DNA from: Alphaproteobacteria bacterium | Lineage (GTDB): Bacteria; Pseudomonadota; Alphaproteobacteria; Puniceispirillales; Puniceispirillaceae | Reading direction: 5' to 3' | Length of the DNA: 18,565 nucleotides | NCBI GenBank assembly: GCA_011524805.1 | Contig: WTJO01000105.1 | Location: 1-18,565 of the forward strand | Shown: positions 1 to 8,798 of the stretch, piece after piece | How the letters are laid out: each line of letters begins with the position of its first letter | Numbering within the stretch: the stretch's first letter is position 1 | Notes under the pieces: generated by a model | Seen by the model: only the letters and a program-made list of their open reading frames with translations | Databases searched by the model: none | Told to the model about the DNA's origin: nothing | Made by a program: the position numbers and the translations under genes

Positions 1-36
1 CGCTAAGTTGGAAGAAAATTCCAAAGTGGCCAAAAA

Positions 37-2169
37 CTATGGTGTGACTGGCCCGAAACGCACGACTGCCGAAAAATTGGAGCCTGATACAGCTTTGGCA
101 TTGCGACCAGCCAGCCCGAAGGCTTCGAGCCTGTTGATCCGCTCATGTGCCAATATCTCAAGTAACTGCTCAGAGCCTCCCTCGCCTCTGATTTTGAAGG
201 TCAGGTTGCGCGGCTGGCCCTTGGCATGCAAGACAGGGAAAAACATAATCTCAGAATTTTTGAGCGAGACAGAACCAAACTTGCCTGCACTGGCAGAAAT
301 CTGCATCTTATTATCAGCAAAGCTGACAATGCTATTTTCAATTCTGATATCGGAAAGGCCGGACAGCCATGTATAGTCGCCCGCATTATAGGCAAAACTG
401 CCCGCCATATCCGTGACCACAACCCTGTCCTGTTCGGCCAGTCTGAAATCCAGATTAATGTCTGCCAGCGTGCCGCCTGTAAATCGTTCAGTTACAAATC
501 TACGTGTTTTTTGCGCCAGCGCCTCCGGCCACAGGCTTTGAAGGAGGGTGGCATCCAGCCTGTCTGACTGCACAGAAATATCTGTTACAAATTCGCCATC
601 TAGCTGTCGGCGTTCAGCCTGTGCAAATAGCTCGTCTTCATTTTCGGTAACCAGCCTGAATTTCTGCACAGATATCCGGTCTGGCAACACCCGCACCACC
701 ATATCTGCGCCGTCAATACGTACAGGCGCATCCAGCCCGTCCAGACGCACCACCCCGTCAGATAATGCGGTGCTTATCAGCACTTTATCAAACTGGTCAG
801 GGGTAGTCATATCCAGCTCTATCTTTCCTGCCAGCGTGCCAAGCAGCTGCTGATATTGCCTGCCACGATAGCCAAGCCTGACATTCTCAAAATCACTTGT
901 CATGGATACTTTGGACAGGCTCAGCATTTTCGACTGAGTCTGATAATTGCCGGCAAATTCCATGGTGATTGTCTGAAACCTTCCGCCCTGAAGATAAGAT
1001 AATAGCTGGCGGGTAGGCTCAGGCATGGAGATATGAGGTTCAAACTGTGCCCGCATCAGGGCAAGCGATATATCCTGTGCCAGCACACTGCCCTTGAATG
1101 ATATGGTTGGCAAACCAATCGCAAAAAATTGCCCTGACAGGGTGATTTGCTGATTTTCGGGTAGTGTCACTGTGGCATTATTTACCAGAACCAGCCTGTC
1201 CTTTGCGCTATATTGGGCTGTTAGTTCTATCTTTTCGGCGGCAATATCCTGCATACCCAGACCAGTTGAAAACCCGCCCGTAACAAAGGCATTTATATCC
1301 AGAGAAAAGATAGCACCTGAATCGATAATCCCGTCAACTTTCCCGCTAAGCTGTGTTGTGGGTGTTATTGACAGGCTGTCGGGGATGGTAACAAGCTGGC
1401 TAGCCGTGGTGACATCAAATTCCCATAATGTGAGCGAAAATTCACTTAGCGAGGAGAGCAGATTATGTGTAACAGACAGAGAGGCACGCCCCTGCTCTGC
1501 GCCGCCGCTATCACGCTGGGTGCCACTAACACGGAAATGAATCTGATCTGGCTTGCCGTCCTTGGACGGGGTAACAACAATATCTACATCGCTGAAATAG
1601 GTCAGTAGCCGCGTTTTTTGCTGATCTTCGAATAGCGTTATATCGGCACCGGAAACCGTAATTCTGCGAACATTGGACAGCCATAATGCCAGCATCGAAT
1701 TACGGTTATCCGAAATATTTCTATAATATGAGGTGATGGTTGATGCCAGCCAGTCCGACGACTGATCAGCACGCAGACTATCCTCATCCTTGAACAGCAC
1801 AATCTCACCTGTCTGAAGCTCAATCTCTTTCGGGGCAAGCGACAGCAAAGATGACCAGCCAAATGTAAATTTGGCCTGTGGCATATCTATATGCTGGTCA
1901 TGCTGGCTGATAGATACATCCATAATGGACAGCTCAAGCTGCTGTGCTGTGCCATCTATCTGGAAATCAGCCTGTTCTGCAATGATGACAATATCCTGAT
2001 CATTCTGGGAAAGCTGGTAAGATATAAATCTGGCAAGCCCGCCCTGAGACTGGATATAATAATTCAGATAGACGCCAATCCCAACCGCCAGCATGCCCAC
2101 CACACCAAACACCACCATCAGGCGGCGCACCCACTGGGTAAGGTAGTTCTGGTCTGGTTTCCGCCTCAT
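37..2169 (-). CDS. AsmA/YhdP-like DUF3971 protein, apparently truncated by an in-frame stop
   Basis: A predicted inner-membrane-anchored protein with a large periplasmic part, of the AsmA-like/DUF3971 (YhdP-type) family. Relatives with this architecture are implicated in moving phospholipid toward the outer membrane. Residues about 17-38 form one hydrophobic anchor after a basic N-terminus (MRRKPD). The rest is the alternating beta-strand, low-cysteine sequence typical of these proteins. I start at the ATG at 2169-2167 because AGGGA lies six bases upstream; a TTG at 2184 would add five residues. The product is 710 aa, whereas family members that I know of are usually around 1000 aa or more. 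The frame ends in TAG at 37-39 but then reads 12 further sense codons to the window edge (FLATLEFSSNLA), in keeping with the same beta-rich protein. Either the C-terminus is truly lost or this is an assembly error. Family assignment is by sequence style and neighbourhood, not by a search. Confidence 0.72.
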   Translation of the reverse strand: MRRKPDQNYLTQWVRRLMVVFGVVGMLAVGIGVYLNYYIQSQGGLARFISYQLSQNDQDIVIIAEQADFQIDGTAQQLELSIMDVSISQHDQHIDMPQAKFTFGWSSLLSLAPKEIELQTGEIVLFKDEDSLRADQSSDWLASTITSYYRNISDNRNSMLALWLSNVRRITVSGADITLFEDQQKTRLLTYFSDVDIVVTPSKDGKPDQIHFRVSGTQRDSGGAEQGRASLSVTHNLLSSLSEFSLTLWEFDVTTASQLVTIPDSLSITPTTQLSGKVDGIIDSGAIFSLDINAFVTGGFSTGLGMQDIAAEKIELTAQYSAKDRLVLVNNATVTLPENQQITLSGQFFAIGLPTISFKGSVLAQDISLALMRAQFEPHISMPEPTRQLLSYLQGGRFQTITMEFAGNYQTQSKMLSLSKVSMTSDFENVRLGYRGRQYQQLLGTLAGKIELDMTTPDQFDKVLISTALSDGVVRLDGLDAPVRIDGADMVVRVLPDRISVQKFRLVTENEDELFAQAERRQLDGEFVTDISVQSDRLDATLLQSLWPEALAQKTRRFVTERFTGGTLADINLDFRLAEQDRVVVTDMAGSFAYNAGDYTWLSGLSDIRIENSIVSFADNKMQISASAGKFGSVSLKNSEIMFFPVLHAKGQPRNLTFKIRGEGGSEQLLEILAHERINRLEAFGLAGRNAKAVSGSNFSAVVRFGPVTP

Positions 2170-2197
2170 GGCCTGTCCCTGCAATGCTCTTGATGCT

Positions 2198-2220
2198 AAT
2201 AGTTTAATGTATACACTATT
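2198..2220. promoter_or_regulatory. Inverted repeat AATAGT/ACTATT with central TGTATACA palindrome
   Basis: Six-base arms (2198-2203 and 2215-2220) flank an 11-base spacer, and a perfect 8-bp palindrome TGTATACA sits at 2209-2216. It lies about 30 bp upstream of the AsmA-like start, where an operator for that gene would be expected. No regulator can be named from the sequence, and short AT-rich palindromes arise by chance. Confidence 0.25.
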
Positions 2221-2246
2221 TTCGTAGTGGTGCAGTCGATTTCTGC

Positions 2247-2257
2247 CAGATAATCTG
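2247..2257. promoter_or_regulatory. 11-bp palindrome CAGAT-A-ATCTG between the AsmA-like gene and bcp
   Basis: A perfect odd-centred inverted repeat in the 265-bp divergent intergenic region. Its core GATAATC is shared with the palindrome at 13065-13075. It could be an operator for either gene. The rest of 2185-2449 holds a TTAATTAA at 2293-2300 and the bcp promoter elements. I see no small gene there. Confidence 0.25.
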
Positions 2258-2363
2258 AATAGGCTGGCCTTGAAATGTCACTACGGCAATTTTTAATTAA
2301 CGTCTCAGACAGGCACTTTTTTTCGATAGCGTAGCAGATGTGATATTTTTTTGATTTATAGCG

Positions 2364-2415
2364 CTTGTCATGTAACGCTGAGCCTATAATTAAGAAGTCA
2401 GGTAACAGTTATAAT
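2364..2415 (+). promoter_or_regulatory. Candidate bcp promoter(s)
   Basis: Two perfect TATAAT hexamers lie at 2385-2390 and 2410-2415, 60 and 35 bp before the bcp ATG. For the first, CTTGTC (2364-2369) is a plausible alphaproteobacterial -35 but the spacing of 15 is short. CGCTTG (2362-2367) has 17-bp spacing but a poor sequence. The second has no good -35. The bcp ribosome binding site is GAGG at 2440-2443. Confidence 0.4.
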
Positions 2416-2449
2416 CGTAACAAAACACAACAGATAAACGAGGTTCATT

Positions 2450-2911
2450 ATGCTGAATATTGGTGACATGGCGCCGGCCTTTACCATTCCGACAGATACA
2501 GGCGAGTTTAGCCTTGCAGAACATAGCGGAAAGAATATTGTGATATTCTTTTTCCCGAAAGCAGATACATCTGGATGCACAAAAGAAGCAATAGCCTTTT
2601 CGGGTCTGTCCGCAGAATTTGAAGCGGCCAATGCCGTTGTTATCGGCATCTCAAAAGATACGCCCCAGAAACAGGCTAAATTCAGAGAAAAGCATCAGCT
2701 AGACTGTCTGCTAGGTGCAGATCATGAAACAGATATTTGCGAGACATTTGGTGTCTGGCAGGAAAAATCCATGTATGGACGCAAATATATGGGCATTCAG
2801 CGTGCTACCTTTCTGATTGGCGCCAACGGCACCCTGACCCATATCTGGCCAAAGGTTAAAATCCCCGGGCATGCAGAAGATGTACTTGACCATGTGCGGG
2901 CAGGTGGCTAG
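2450..2911 (+). CDS. bcp: Thioredoxin-dependent peroxiredoxin, BCP/PrxQ family
   Basis: A cytoplasmic thiol peroxidase that reduces hydrogen peroxide and organic hydroperoxides using thioredoxin-type donors. It is 153 aa, the usual BCP length. The peroxidatic motif P-x3-T-x2-C is P36, T40, C43 in PKADTSGC, and the supporting arginine is R118 in GIQRATFLI. The resolving cysteine found five residues after the peroxidatic one in E. coli BCP is isoleucine here (I48). C86 and C97 are the only other cysteines, so the enzyme is either one-Cys or uses one of these. The TSGCT form without that cysteine is, as I recall, common in alphaproteobacteria. The start has GAGG upstream. The DUF455 gene follows after three bases, so the two are probably co-transcribed. 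Confidence 0.93.
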   Translation: MLNIGDMAPAFTIPTDTGEFSLAEHSGKNIVIFFFPKADTSGCTKEAIAFSGLSAEFEAANAVVIGISKDTPQKQAKFREKHQLDCLLGADHETDICETFGVWQEKSMYGRKYMGIQRATFLIGANGTLTHIWPKVKIPGHAEDVLDHVRAGG

Positions 2912-2914
2912 CTG

Positions 2915-3778
2915 GTGATGATGCAGGCCGAGATGCCGACAAATAGGCTGGCAGAGGGGCTTGGTGCGGCAATCAGGCAGGCCTTTGATACAGCAGTGCC
3001 TGAAGATAAAGCACAAAAAGCCCAACAGCTATTTGCCAGCCTGCCTGACTATGGCACGTTTTGTGGTACTATCCGGCCGGTTAGGCTGGCAGACCGGCCG
3101 GGACGGCCGGACAGGCCAGAATTAAAACCGCCACGGCTGGTGCCACGCCGGCGCATATCAAAACACCCCAAAGGCAGAATTGCGCTTCTGCATGCGATTG
3201 CCCATATCGAGCTGAATGCGATTGATCTGGCGCTGGATATGGCGATACGCTATGCCGACCAGAATATGCCGTTTGATTTTGTGCATGACTGGCTGTCAGT
3301 GGCAGCTGATGAAGGCAGGCATTTTATGCTTCTGTCAGACAGGCTGAAAGCACTGGATAGCTATTATGGCGCGCTTGATGCGCATGACGGATTATGGGAA
3401 GCGGCGCTGAAGACAAAAGATGATTTGCTGGCACGTCTGGCCATAGCACCGCTTGTGCTTGAAGCGCGGGGTCTGGATATAACGCCCCAGCTTATCACCA
3501 AGATGGAGCAGGCTGAAGACAGCCCCTCAGCCCAGATTTTCCACATTATCATGACAGATGAAGTCCGACATGTTGCTGTTGGCAAGAAATGGTTTGATTA
3601 TGTCTGCGGATGCGAGCGGCGTGATCCGATCAGCACATGGCAGATGCTTGTAACACGCTATTTTAATGGTGCGCTGAAACCGCCCTTTAATATTGATGCC
3701 AGAAATGCCGCCCGCTTCTCTGCTGCCTTTTATGGTCCGCTTGCCGCCGCACAGGCAAAGGGCGAAATGCTGGTCTGA
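2915..3778 (+). CDS. DUF455 family ferritin-like (di-iron) protein
   Basis: A 287-aa member of the DUF455 family, a helical ferritin-like fold with a probable di-iron centre; the substrate is unknown to me. The metal-ligand pattern is visible: H93/H97/E99 in LHAIAHIELNAID, E133/H136 in DEGRHF, E183 in EARGLD and E216/H219 in DEVRH. The start is uncertain among GTG 2915, ATG 2918 and ATG 2921. AGGTGG at 2902-2907 spaces best to the GTG, which I used. It starts three bases after the bcp stop, which suggests one transcript and perhaps an oxidative or iron-linked role, but that is inference. The protein has a Pro/Arg-rich stretch at residues about 54-82 (RPGRPDRPEL) before the helical core. The gene is convergent with prfB, 17 bp away. 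Confidence 0.85.
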   Translation: MMMQAEMPTNRLAEGLGAAIRQAFDTAVPEDKAQKAQQLFASLPDYGTFCGTIRPVRLADRPGRPDRPELKPPRLVPRRRISKHPKGRIALLHAIAHIELNAIDLALDMAIRYADQNMPFDFVHDWLSVAADEGRHFMLLSDRLKALDSYYGALDAHDGLWEAALKTKDDLLARLAIAPLVLEARGLDITPQLITKMEQAEDSPSAQIFHIIMTDEVRHVAVGKKWFDYVCGCERRDPISTWQMLVTRYFNGALKPPFNIDARNAARFSAAFYGPLAAAQAKGEMLV

Positions 3779-3791
3779 CAGTATTTCAGAC
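3773..3791. terminator. Weak stem-loop GTCTGA/TCAGAC between DUF455 gene and prfB
   Basis: Six-bp arms (3773-3778 and 3786-3791) with a 7-nt loop. The left arm includes the TGA stop of the DUF455 gene. It lies between convergent genes, where a shared terminator would fit, but there is no T-tract on either side, so intrinsic termination is doubtful. Confidence 0.2.
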
Positions 3792-3795
3792 AAAC

Positions 3796-4902
3796 CTAAC
3801 GTGTTGAGCCTACGCGTGCGGCCAGACTGGCTTCTATAAATTCGTCTAGCGCCCCATCCAGCACCGCGCCGGTATTGCCTGTTTCAACATTGGTACGCAA
3901 ATCCTTTACCATTTGGTATGGATGCAGCACATAAGACCGAATCTGGCTGCCCCAGCCTATTTCGGACTTTGTTGCATTATCTGCCATCGCATTCTGCTCG
4001 CGGCGCTGCAATTCCATCTCATATAGGCGTGCTTTCAGCATATTCATAGCTGTTGCCCTGTTTCTATGCTGGCTTCTGTCTGACTGGCACTGCACCACAA
4101 TATTGGTCGGAATATGAGTGATGCGGATGGCAGAATCTGTGGTGTTGACATGCTGGCCGCCTGCCCCTGAGGCGCGGTAGGTGTCAATCCGCAAATCTTT
4201 TTCTTCCAGCTCAATATTGATATTGTCGTCAACTTCAGGATAAATCCAGATAGAGGCAAAGCTGGTATGGCGTCTGGCCGAACTGTCATAGGGCGAGATA
4301 CGCACCAGCCTGTGTACGCCTGATTCCGTCTTTAGCCAGCCATAGGCATTTACGCCGGAAACGCGCAAGGTGGCAGATTTGATACCTGCTTCATCTCCGT
4401 CACTTTCTTCTATGGTTTCCAGCTTGAAGCCGCGCGCCTCTGCCCATCTGGAATACATCCGCAACAGCATCGCTGCCCAGTCCTGAGCTTCGGTACCACC
4501 TGCGCCGGGGTGAATCTCGATAAAACAGTTATTGCCATCTGCCTCACCAGAGAGCAGAGATTCAAGCTGCTTTTTTTCTGCCAGCTTGCGCAATTCCGAC
4601 AGGGCTGATTTTGCATCTTCAGCCAGTTCGCTATCCTGTTCTTCTTCGGCAAGGGCTATCATATCTGCCTGGTCACGCACCCCCTCTTCCAGCGCTTTGA
4701 TAATGGCTAGCTGGTTTTCAAGATGGGTTTTGTCCTGCATTACCTTCTGGGCATGTGCCTGATTATCCCAGAAACCGTCTGATGTAATCTGGGATTCAAA
4801 ATCTGACAGACGCTGATAAGCGCTATCAAATTCAACATGCTGTTTTAACAGGGTGATGGCCGAATTTATACTATCAATATCTGCTTGAATATCTGCTTGC
4901 AT
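3796..4902 (-). CDS. prfB: Peptide chain release factor 2 (RF2)
   Basis: RF2 recognises UGA and UAA in the ribosomal A site and triggers peptide release. It is 368 aa, the normal RF2 length. The catalytic GGQ is at 248-250 (SGAGGQHVN). The codon-recognition tripeptide, SPF in E. coli, is SPY at 203-205, followed by SSARRHTSF; as I recall SPY is usual in alphaproteobacterial RF2. HPGAGGTEAQDW at 131-142 is the conserved mid-domain motif. The gene is one continuous frame with no in-frame UGA near codon 26, so it lacks the programmed +1 frameshift that autoregulates prfB in E. coli. It sits 50 bp downstream of mrcA on the same strand, so it is probably the last gene of amiC-mrcA-prfB. The ATG at 4902 has no strong Shine-Dalgarno sequence. 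Confidence 0.97.
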   Translation of the reverse strand: MQADIQADIDSINSAITLLKQHVEFDSAYQRLSDFESQITSDGFWDNQAHAQKVMQDKTHLENQLAIIKALEEGVRDQADMIALAEEEQDSELAEDAKSALSELRKLAEKKQLESLLSGEADGNNCFIEIHPGAGGTEAQDWAAMLLRMYSRWAEARGFKLETIEESDGDEAGIKSATLRVSGVNAYGWLKTESGVHRLVRISPYDSSARRHTSFASIWIYPEVDDNINIELEEKDLRIDTYRASGAGGQHVNTTDSAIRITHIPTNIVVQCQSDRSQHRNRATAMNMLKARLYEMELQRREQNAMADNATKSEIGWGSQIRSYVLHPYQMVKDLRTNVETGNTGAVLDGALDEFIEASLAARVGSTR

Positions 4903-4952
4903 CAGGATTATGTCTTATGTGGTTATATTATTTTTCTGGCAGAACAGGCTTA

Positions 4953-7373
4953 TCAATACAAGGCCGGAGCGTCAACTTGTTGCTGGTTTGCCCTGTCAGG
5001 CGTATCAATCAGAATATTTGTCTGCGGCCTCTGACCCGGCTTGAACACCTCCAGCACAGCCATCTTATCATCTGGCAATACCCGCTCGCCTGTTTCGGCA
5101 TGCACCGGAATAAGAGAAATGCCGGCCGGCCGGCGGAACGGAATTGTCGGCTTGCCAGCCATTGCATCACGCATAAATTGCTTAAAAATAGGCACCGCTA
5201 CAGTTGAACCTGTCTCACGCTTGCCAAGAGGGCGTGGCACATCATAACCAACATATACACCAGTGACCAGATCAGGCGAAAAGCCGATAAACCATGCATT
5301 TGTATTGTCATTTGTGGTACCTGTCTTGCCTGCCAGTACCAGCCCAAGCTCTTTTATCTGCCTGCCTGTACCGCGCGTAATAACGCCCTCAAGCATAGAT
5401 ACCATCTGGAAGGCAGAGGCTTTATCAGTAAGCTGCTGGCGATTATCAACAAGCTCTGGCACAGGCTGGCCTGACCAGCCTTCCGGCGCATCACACGCCT
5501 CACAGGCGCGCTTATCATGCTTCAGAATGGTCTGGCCATATCTGTCCTGAATCCTGTCAATCAGGCTGGGCGAGATCTTTTTGCCGCCATTTACAAGCTG
5601 GCCATAGGCAGCTGTCAGGGCAAGCAGAGTTGTTTCGCCAGCACCCAAGGACATGGACAAATATTCTGGCAAATCCTCATTAATGCCAAATTTTTCGGCA
5701 TATTCTCTTATTACCGGCATGCCAATATCCATCGCCAGCCTTGCGGTCATGAGATTTCTTGATTTCTCAATCCCTACCCGCATGATAGAGGGACCATAAA
5801 ATCGTCTGGTGTAGTTGGCAGGCTTCCATTTTGGCTTACCCTGCCCCTGATCAACCACAAGAGGCGCATCCAAAATTCGGGTGGTCGGGGCATATCCCTT
5901 ATCAAGCGCGGCCAGATAGACAAATGGCTTGAAAGCAGAACCGGGCTGGCGTTGCGCCTGAATAGCACGGTTAAATTCTGACACGCGATAATCATAGCCG
6001 CCGCTCATCGCAAGTAATCTGCCTGTATGCGGATCAAGCACCACAATAGCCCCCTCAACAGCCGGACGCTGGCCGAGCGCATAGTCATTTTCCTCAGGTG
6101 TAAATTCTTCACTTGCCAGATCAGGCGCTTCTGAAGGCGGCTGGACAATCACGATATCGCCAACCGAAAGAGCTTCGGTAAGGGCTGTTATTTTTGGTGG
6201 TCTTACACCATCTTCACGGCGCGGCGGATATGCCCATCTGGCCAGTGCAAACGGAATCCGCCCTGTGCTGCCATTTACATAAATACTGGCATCACTGGCA
6301 GAAACAGATGTAACCAGCGCAGCATATCTAAGATTAGGCAGGGACGCGGTCAGCACATCTAGCTGCTGGTCAATATCCAGACTGTCATCACGCTGTGCCA
6401 GCGCGCCGCGCCAGCCCTGACGCCTGTCAAGTGCTTCCAGCCCTTCACGCATTGCGCGCTCAGCCAGATTCTGGGTGTGAGGATCAATTGTTGTACGCAC
6501 TGATAATCCGCCCTCATACAGCACCTTGTCGCCATATTCCGATTTGATAATCCGGCGCACCTCTTCTGTGAAATAGGGGGCGCTGGCACTGTCAAACCCT
6601 GTTCTTGGGCGCACACCCAGCGGCAGAAGCTGTGCTGCCTTTGCGTCTGCTTCCTCGATAAATCCGTTGCGATGCATCTGGGTTAATACCCAGTTACGGC
6701 GTCCTAGTGCCGCTCTGGTATTTTTTACCGGATGATAATTTGACGGGGCTTTCGGCAAGGCCGCGATATAGGCCATTTCGTGCAGTTCCAGCTCGTCAAG
6801 CGCCTTGTCAAAATAATTCAGCGCCGCCGCCGCAACCCCATAGCTGGCCGCGCCCAGATAAATCTCGTTCAGATATAGCGCCATAATCTGGTCTTTTGAA
6901 AAGGCGCGCTCCATCCGGATAGCCAGAATAGCTTCCTTGATTTTTCTGTCCAGAGACAGCTCGTTTGTCAGCAGAAAATTCTTTGCTACCTGCTGTGTGA
7001 TGGTAGAGGCACCGACAGGGCGCCTGCCTGAACCATAATTCACAATATTGGTTACAGTAGCGCGAGCCAGCGCCAGAGGGTCAACCCCGATATGCTGGTA
7101 AAATGCCTTATCTTCTGCTGATAAAAATGCATTCACAAGCTGGGGCGGCATTGATTTTACGGGCACAAATACCCGCTTTTGTGATGCAAATTCAGCAAGC
7201 AACGCGCCATTGCCTGCATGAATACGGGTTGCAACCGGCGGCTCATATTTGGCAAGCTGGCGGTAATCTGGCAAATCCTGTCCCCAGTTCCAGAATACCC
7301 AAATGATGCCCCCCGCCACCGTAAGCAGGCCAAGACACATCAACACAAACAGGGCTGTTAACAGCTTCCACAT
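4953..7373 (-). CDS. mrcA: Penicillin-binding protein 1A (bifunctional transglycosylase/transpeptidase)
   Basis: Class A PBP that polymerises lipid II into glycan strands and cross-links them on the periplasmic face of the inner membrane. It is 806 aa. A transmembrane anchor spans residues about 5-28. The glycosyltransferase (GT51) domain spans about 55-230, with catalytic E87 in SAEDKAFYQH and the GASTITQQ motif at 121-128. An OB-like insert lies at about 320-435. The transpeptidase domain has S479-x-x-K482 (GSAFK), S538-R-N540 and K683-T-G685. The C-terminal extension from about 745 is polar. It starts 51 bp after amiC, with GAGAAG as a modest ribosome binding site. A small GCCG/CGGC hairpin (7389-7401) lies in that gap. 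The placement with an amidase suggests coordinated wall synthesis and remodelling. Confidence 0.97.
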   Translation of the reverse strand: MWKLLTALFVLMCLGLLTVAGGIIWVFWNWGQDLPDYRQLAKYEPPVATRIHAGNGALLAEFASQKRVFVPVKSMPPQLVNAFLSAEDKAFYQHIGVDPLALARATVTNIVNYGSGRRPVGASTITQQVAKNFLLTNELSLDRKIKEAILAIRMERAFSKDQIMALYLNEIYLGAASYGVAAAALNYFDKALDELELHEMAYIAALPKAPSNYHPVKNTRAALGRRNWVLTQMHRNGFIEEADAKAAQLLPLGVRPRTGFDSASAPYFTEEVRRIIKSEYGDKVLYEGGLSVRTTIDPHTQNLAERAMREGLEALDRRQGWRGALAQRDDSLDIDQQLDVLTASLPNLRYAALVTSVSASDASIYVNGSTGRIPFALARWAYPPRREDGVRPPKITALTEALSVGDIVIVQPPSEAPDLASEEFTPEENDYALGQRPAVEGAIVVLDPHTGRLLAMSGGYDYRVSEFNRAIQAQRQPGSAFKPFVYLAALDKGYAPTTRILDAPLVVDQGQGKPKWKPANYTRRFYGPSIMRVGIEKSRNLMTARLAMDIGMPVIREYAEKFGINEDLPEYLSMSLGAGETTLLALTAAYGQLVNGGKKISPSLIDRIQDRYGQTILKHDKRACEACDAPEGWSGQPVPELVDNRQQLTDKASAFQMVSMLEGVITRGTGRQIKELGLVLAGKTGTTNDNTNAWFIGFSPDLVTGVYVGYDVPRPLGKRETGSTVAVPIFKQFMRDAMAGKPTIPFRRPAGISLIPVHAETGERVLPDDKMAVLEVFKPGQRPQTNILIDTPDRANQQQVDAPALY

Positions 7374-7424
7374 AAATTCTTCTCTACAGCCGAAATACGG
7401 CCTTGTTATGGCATAATTGGCAGG

Positions 7425-8753
7425 TTAACTTCCAGAATTTTCCAGATAGCCATGAATTGCACGGCTTAAACGACGCGTTAATTTGCGAAGATAGGCAGGA
7501 TCATTCAGATTAGCTTCATCTTGTCGGTTGCTCAAAAACCCCATCTCGACAAGCGCTGAGGGGATGTCAGGCGATTTTAGCACTGCAAAGCCTGCAAATC
7601 TATGCCCTCTTTTGTCCGAGCCGGGAAAATCTATTATCTGCGTCAGAATGGTGGCGGCAAGCTGGGAAGACTGGTTCATGGTCTGGCGCTGGAACATACG
7701 CAATAATTCATTGGCGGCCACAGGGTCTTCACCCGCCAGATCAGGCCCGCCTATCAGATCGGCCTTATTCTCATTACGTGCCAGATATTCTGCTTCCTTA
7801 TCAGAGGCTGTGTCAGACAGGGTAAATACAGATATGCCATGCGCCTTTTTGTTTTTGGCTGAATCAGCATGAAGCGAGACAAACAGGTCAGCCTGTGCAT
7901 CATGTGCCAGCTTTATCCGGTGGCGCAATTTATAATAGACATCTTTAGAGCGGATAAGCACCGGTGTTACCTTGCCTGTTTTACCCAGCTCTTCAGCCAG
8001 CATTTTTGCGGCACGCAAAGTTATCTGTTTCTCGCGCGTGCCTTTCAGCCCAATCGCCCCGGGGTCTTTGCCGCCGTGGCCTGCATCAATGGCAACAATC
8101 CAGCGTTCTGGCTTTCGGGTCGGGGATATTGCCTGTTTTGGCTTTGCCGGCGGCGCAGGCGGCGTGATAGCGGGCTTTGCTGATGTGCTAGATACAGGGG
8201 CTGGTTTTGCAGTTTGTGCAGGTGTTGCGATGCTGTCATCTGCAACAAAAAATGGCTCTGCCAGCAGGGCTGTCTTTGCCATTAAAAACTGGGTAGCGCT
8301 GGTGGCTTCAATATCGACAACTAGCCTGTGACCCCTATCACGCGGGGGCAGACGAAATGCATCAAGTGGTCTGGCAGGTGCAGATAATTCAAGCACAATT
8401 CTGCCAACACCAGCCTCTGGATAGCCAAAGCGGTAGCCAGCTATCACCCCCTCGGACAGGGTTTTTTCAGGTGGAAGCGAACGCACAGCCCATTGCGCCC
8501 TGTCAATATCCACAACCAGACGATACGGATTTTCAAGCATCAGAAGCCGGGCACGGGCTGGCTGGGATGTCTCTATCACCAGACGGGTGGCCGGCTGGCC
8601 ATTTGTGTCTATCTGCCCAAAGCGTATGCCCTGAATATCGACGCTGTTGGCTGATGCAAATGATGCAGTGACCGCACTAAAAACGCCAAACATCGCCAGA
8701 TAGGCAAACAGACAGAAAATATACCGTTTCAATAGCGCCTGTAACATTTGCAT
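7425..8753 (-). CDS. amiC: N-acetylmuramoyl-L-alanine amidase, AMIN + Amidase_3 (AmiC-like)
   Basis: A periplasmic zinc amidase that cuts the bond between N-acetylmuramic acid and the stem peptide, typically during cell separation. It is 442 aa. A signal peptide spans about 1-35, ending SFASA-NS. An AMIN domain spans about 37-150 and targets the protein to the envelope or septum. A Pro/Ala/Lys-rich linker spans about 175-215. The Amidase_3 domain follows. Zinc and catalytic residues are visible: H226 (DAGHGGKDPG), E241 (REKQITL), H295 (SLHADS) and E403 (VEMGFLSN). The region around 305-375 resembles the regulatory helix that needs an EnvC/NlpD-type activator in E. coli, so it is probably autoinhibited (inference). 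First gene of amiC-mrcA-prfB. The start could also be the ATG two codons later (8747). Confidence 0.95.
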   Translation of the reverse strand: MQMLQALLKRYIFCLFAYLAMFGVFSAVTASFASANSVDIQGIRFGQIDTNGQPATRLVIETSQPARARLLMLENPYRLVVDIDRAQWAVRSLPPEKTLSEGVIAGYRFGYPEAGVGRIVLELSAPARPLDAFRLPPRDRGHRLVVDIEATSATQFLMAKTALLAEPFFVADDSIATPAQTAKPAPVSSTSAKPAITPPAPPAKPKQAISPTRKPERWIVAIDAGHGGKDPGAIGLKGTREKQITLRAAKMLAEELGKTGKVTPVLIRSKDVYYKLRHRIKLAHDAQADLFVSLHADSAKNKKAHGISVFTLSDTASDKEAEYLARNENKADLIGGPDLAGEDPVAANELLRMFQRQTMNQSSQLAATILTQIIDFPGSDKRGHRFAGFAVLKSPDIPSALVEMGFLSNRQDEANLNDPAYLRKLTRRLSRAIHGYLENSGS

Positions 8754-8798
8754 GCTGTTGCTTTCATCTTAAATGGATGTATGTGACGCTACCATACC

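Noticed and set aside
8..376. A 122-codon plus-strand frame at the left edge
   Set aside because: Antisense to the AsmA-like gene, whose frame extends to the window edge; low-complexity shadow composition.
2293..2300. TTAATTAA as a CtrA site
   Set aside because: The CtrA consensus is TTAA-N7-TTAA; here the halves abut with no spacer, and no second half is suitably placed.
4820..4902. Programmed +1 frameshift in prfB
   Set aside because: The frame is continuous through the region where E. coli carries the CUU-UGA-C signal; there is no in-frame stop.
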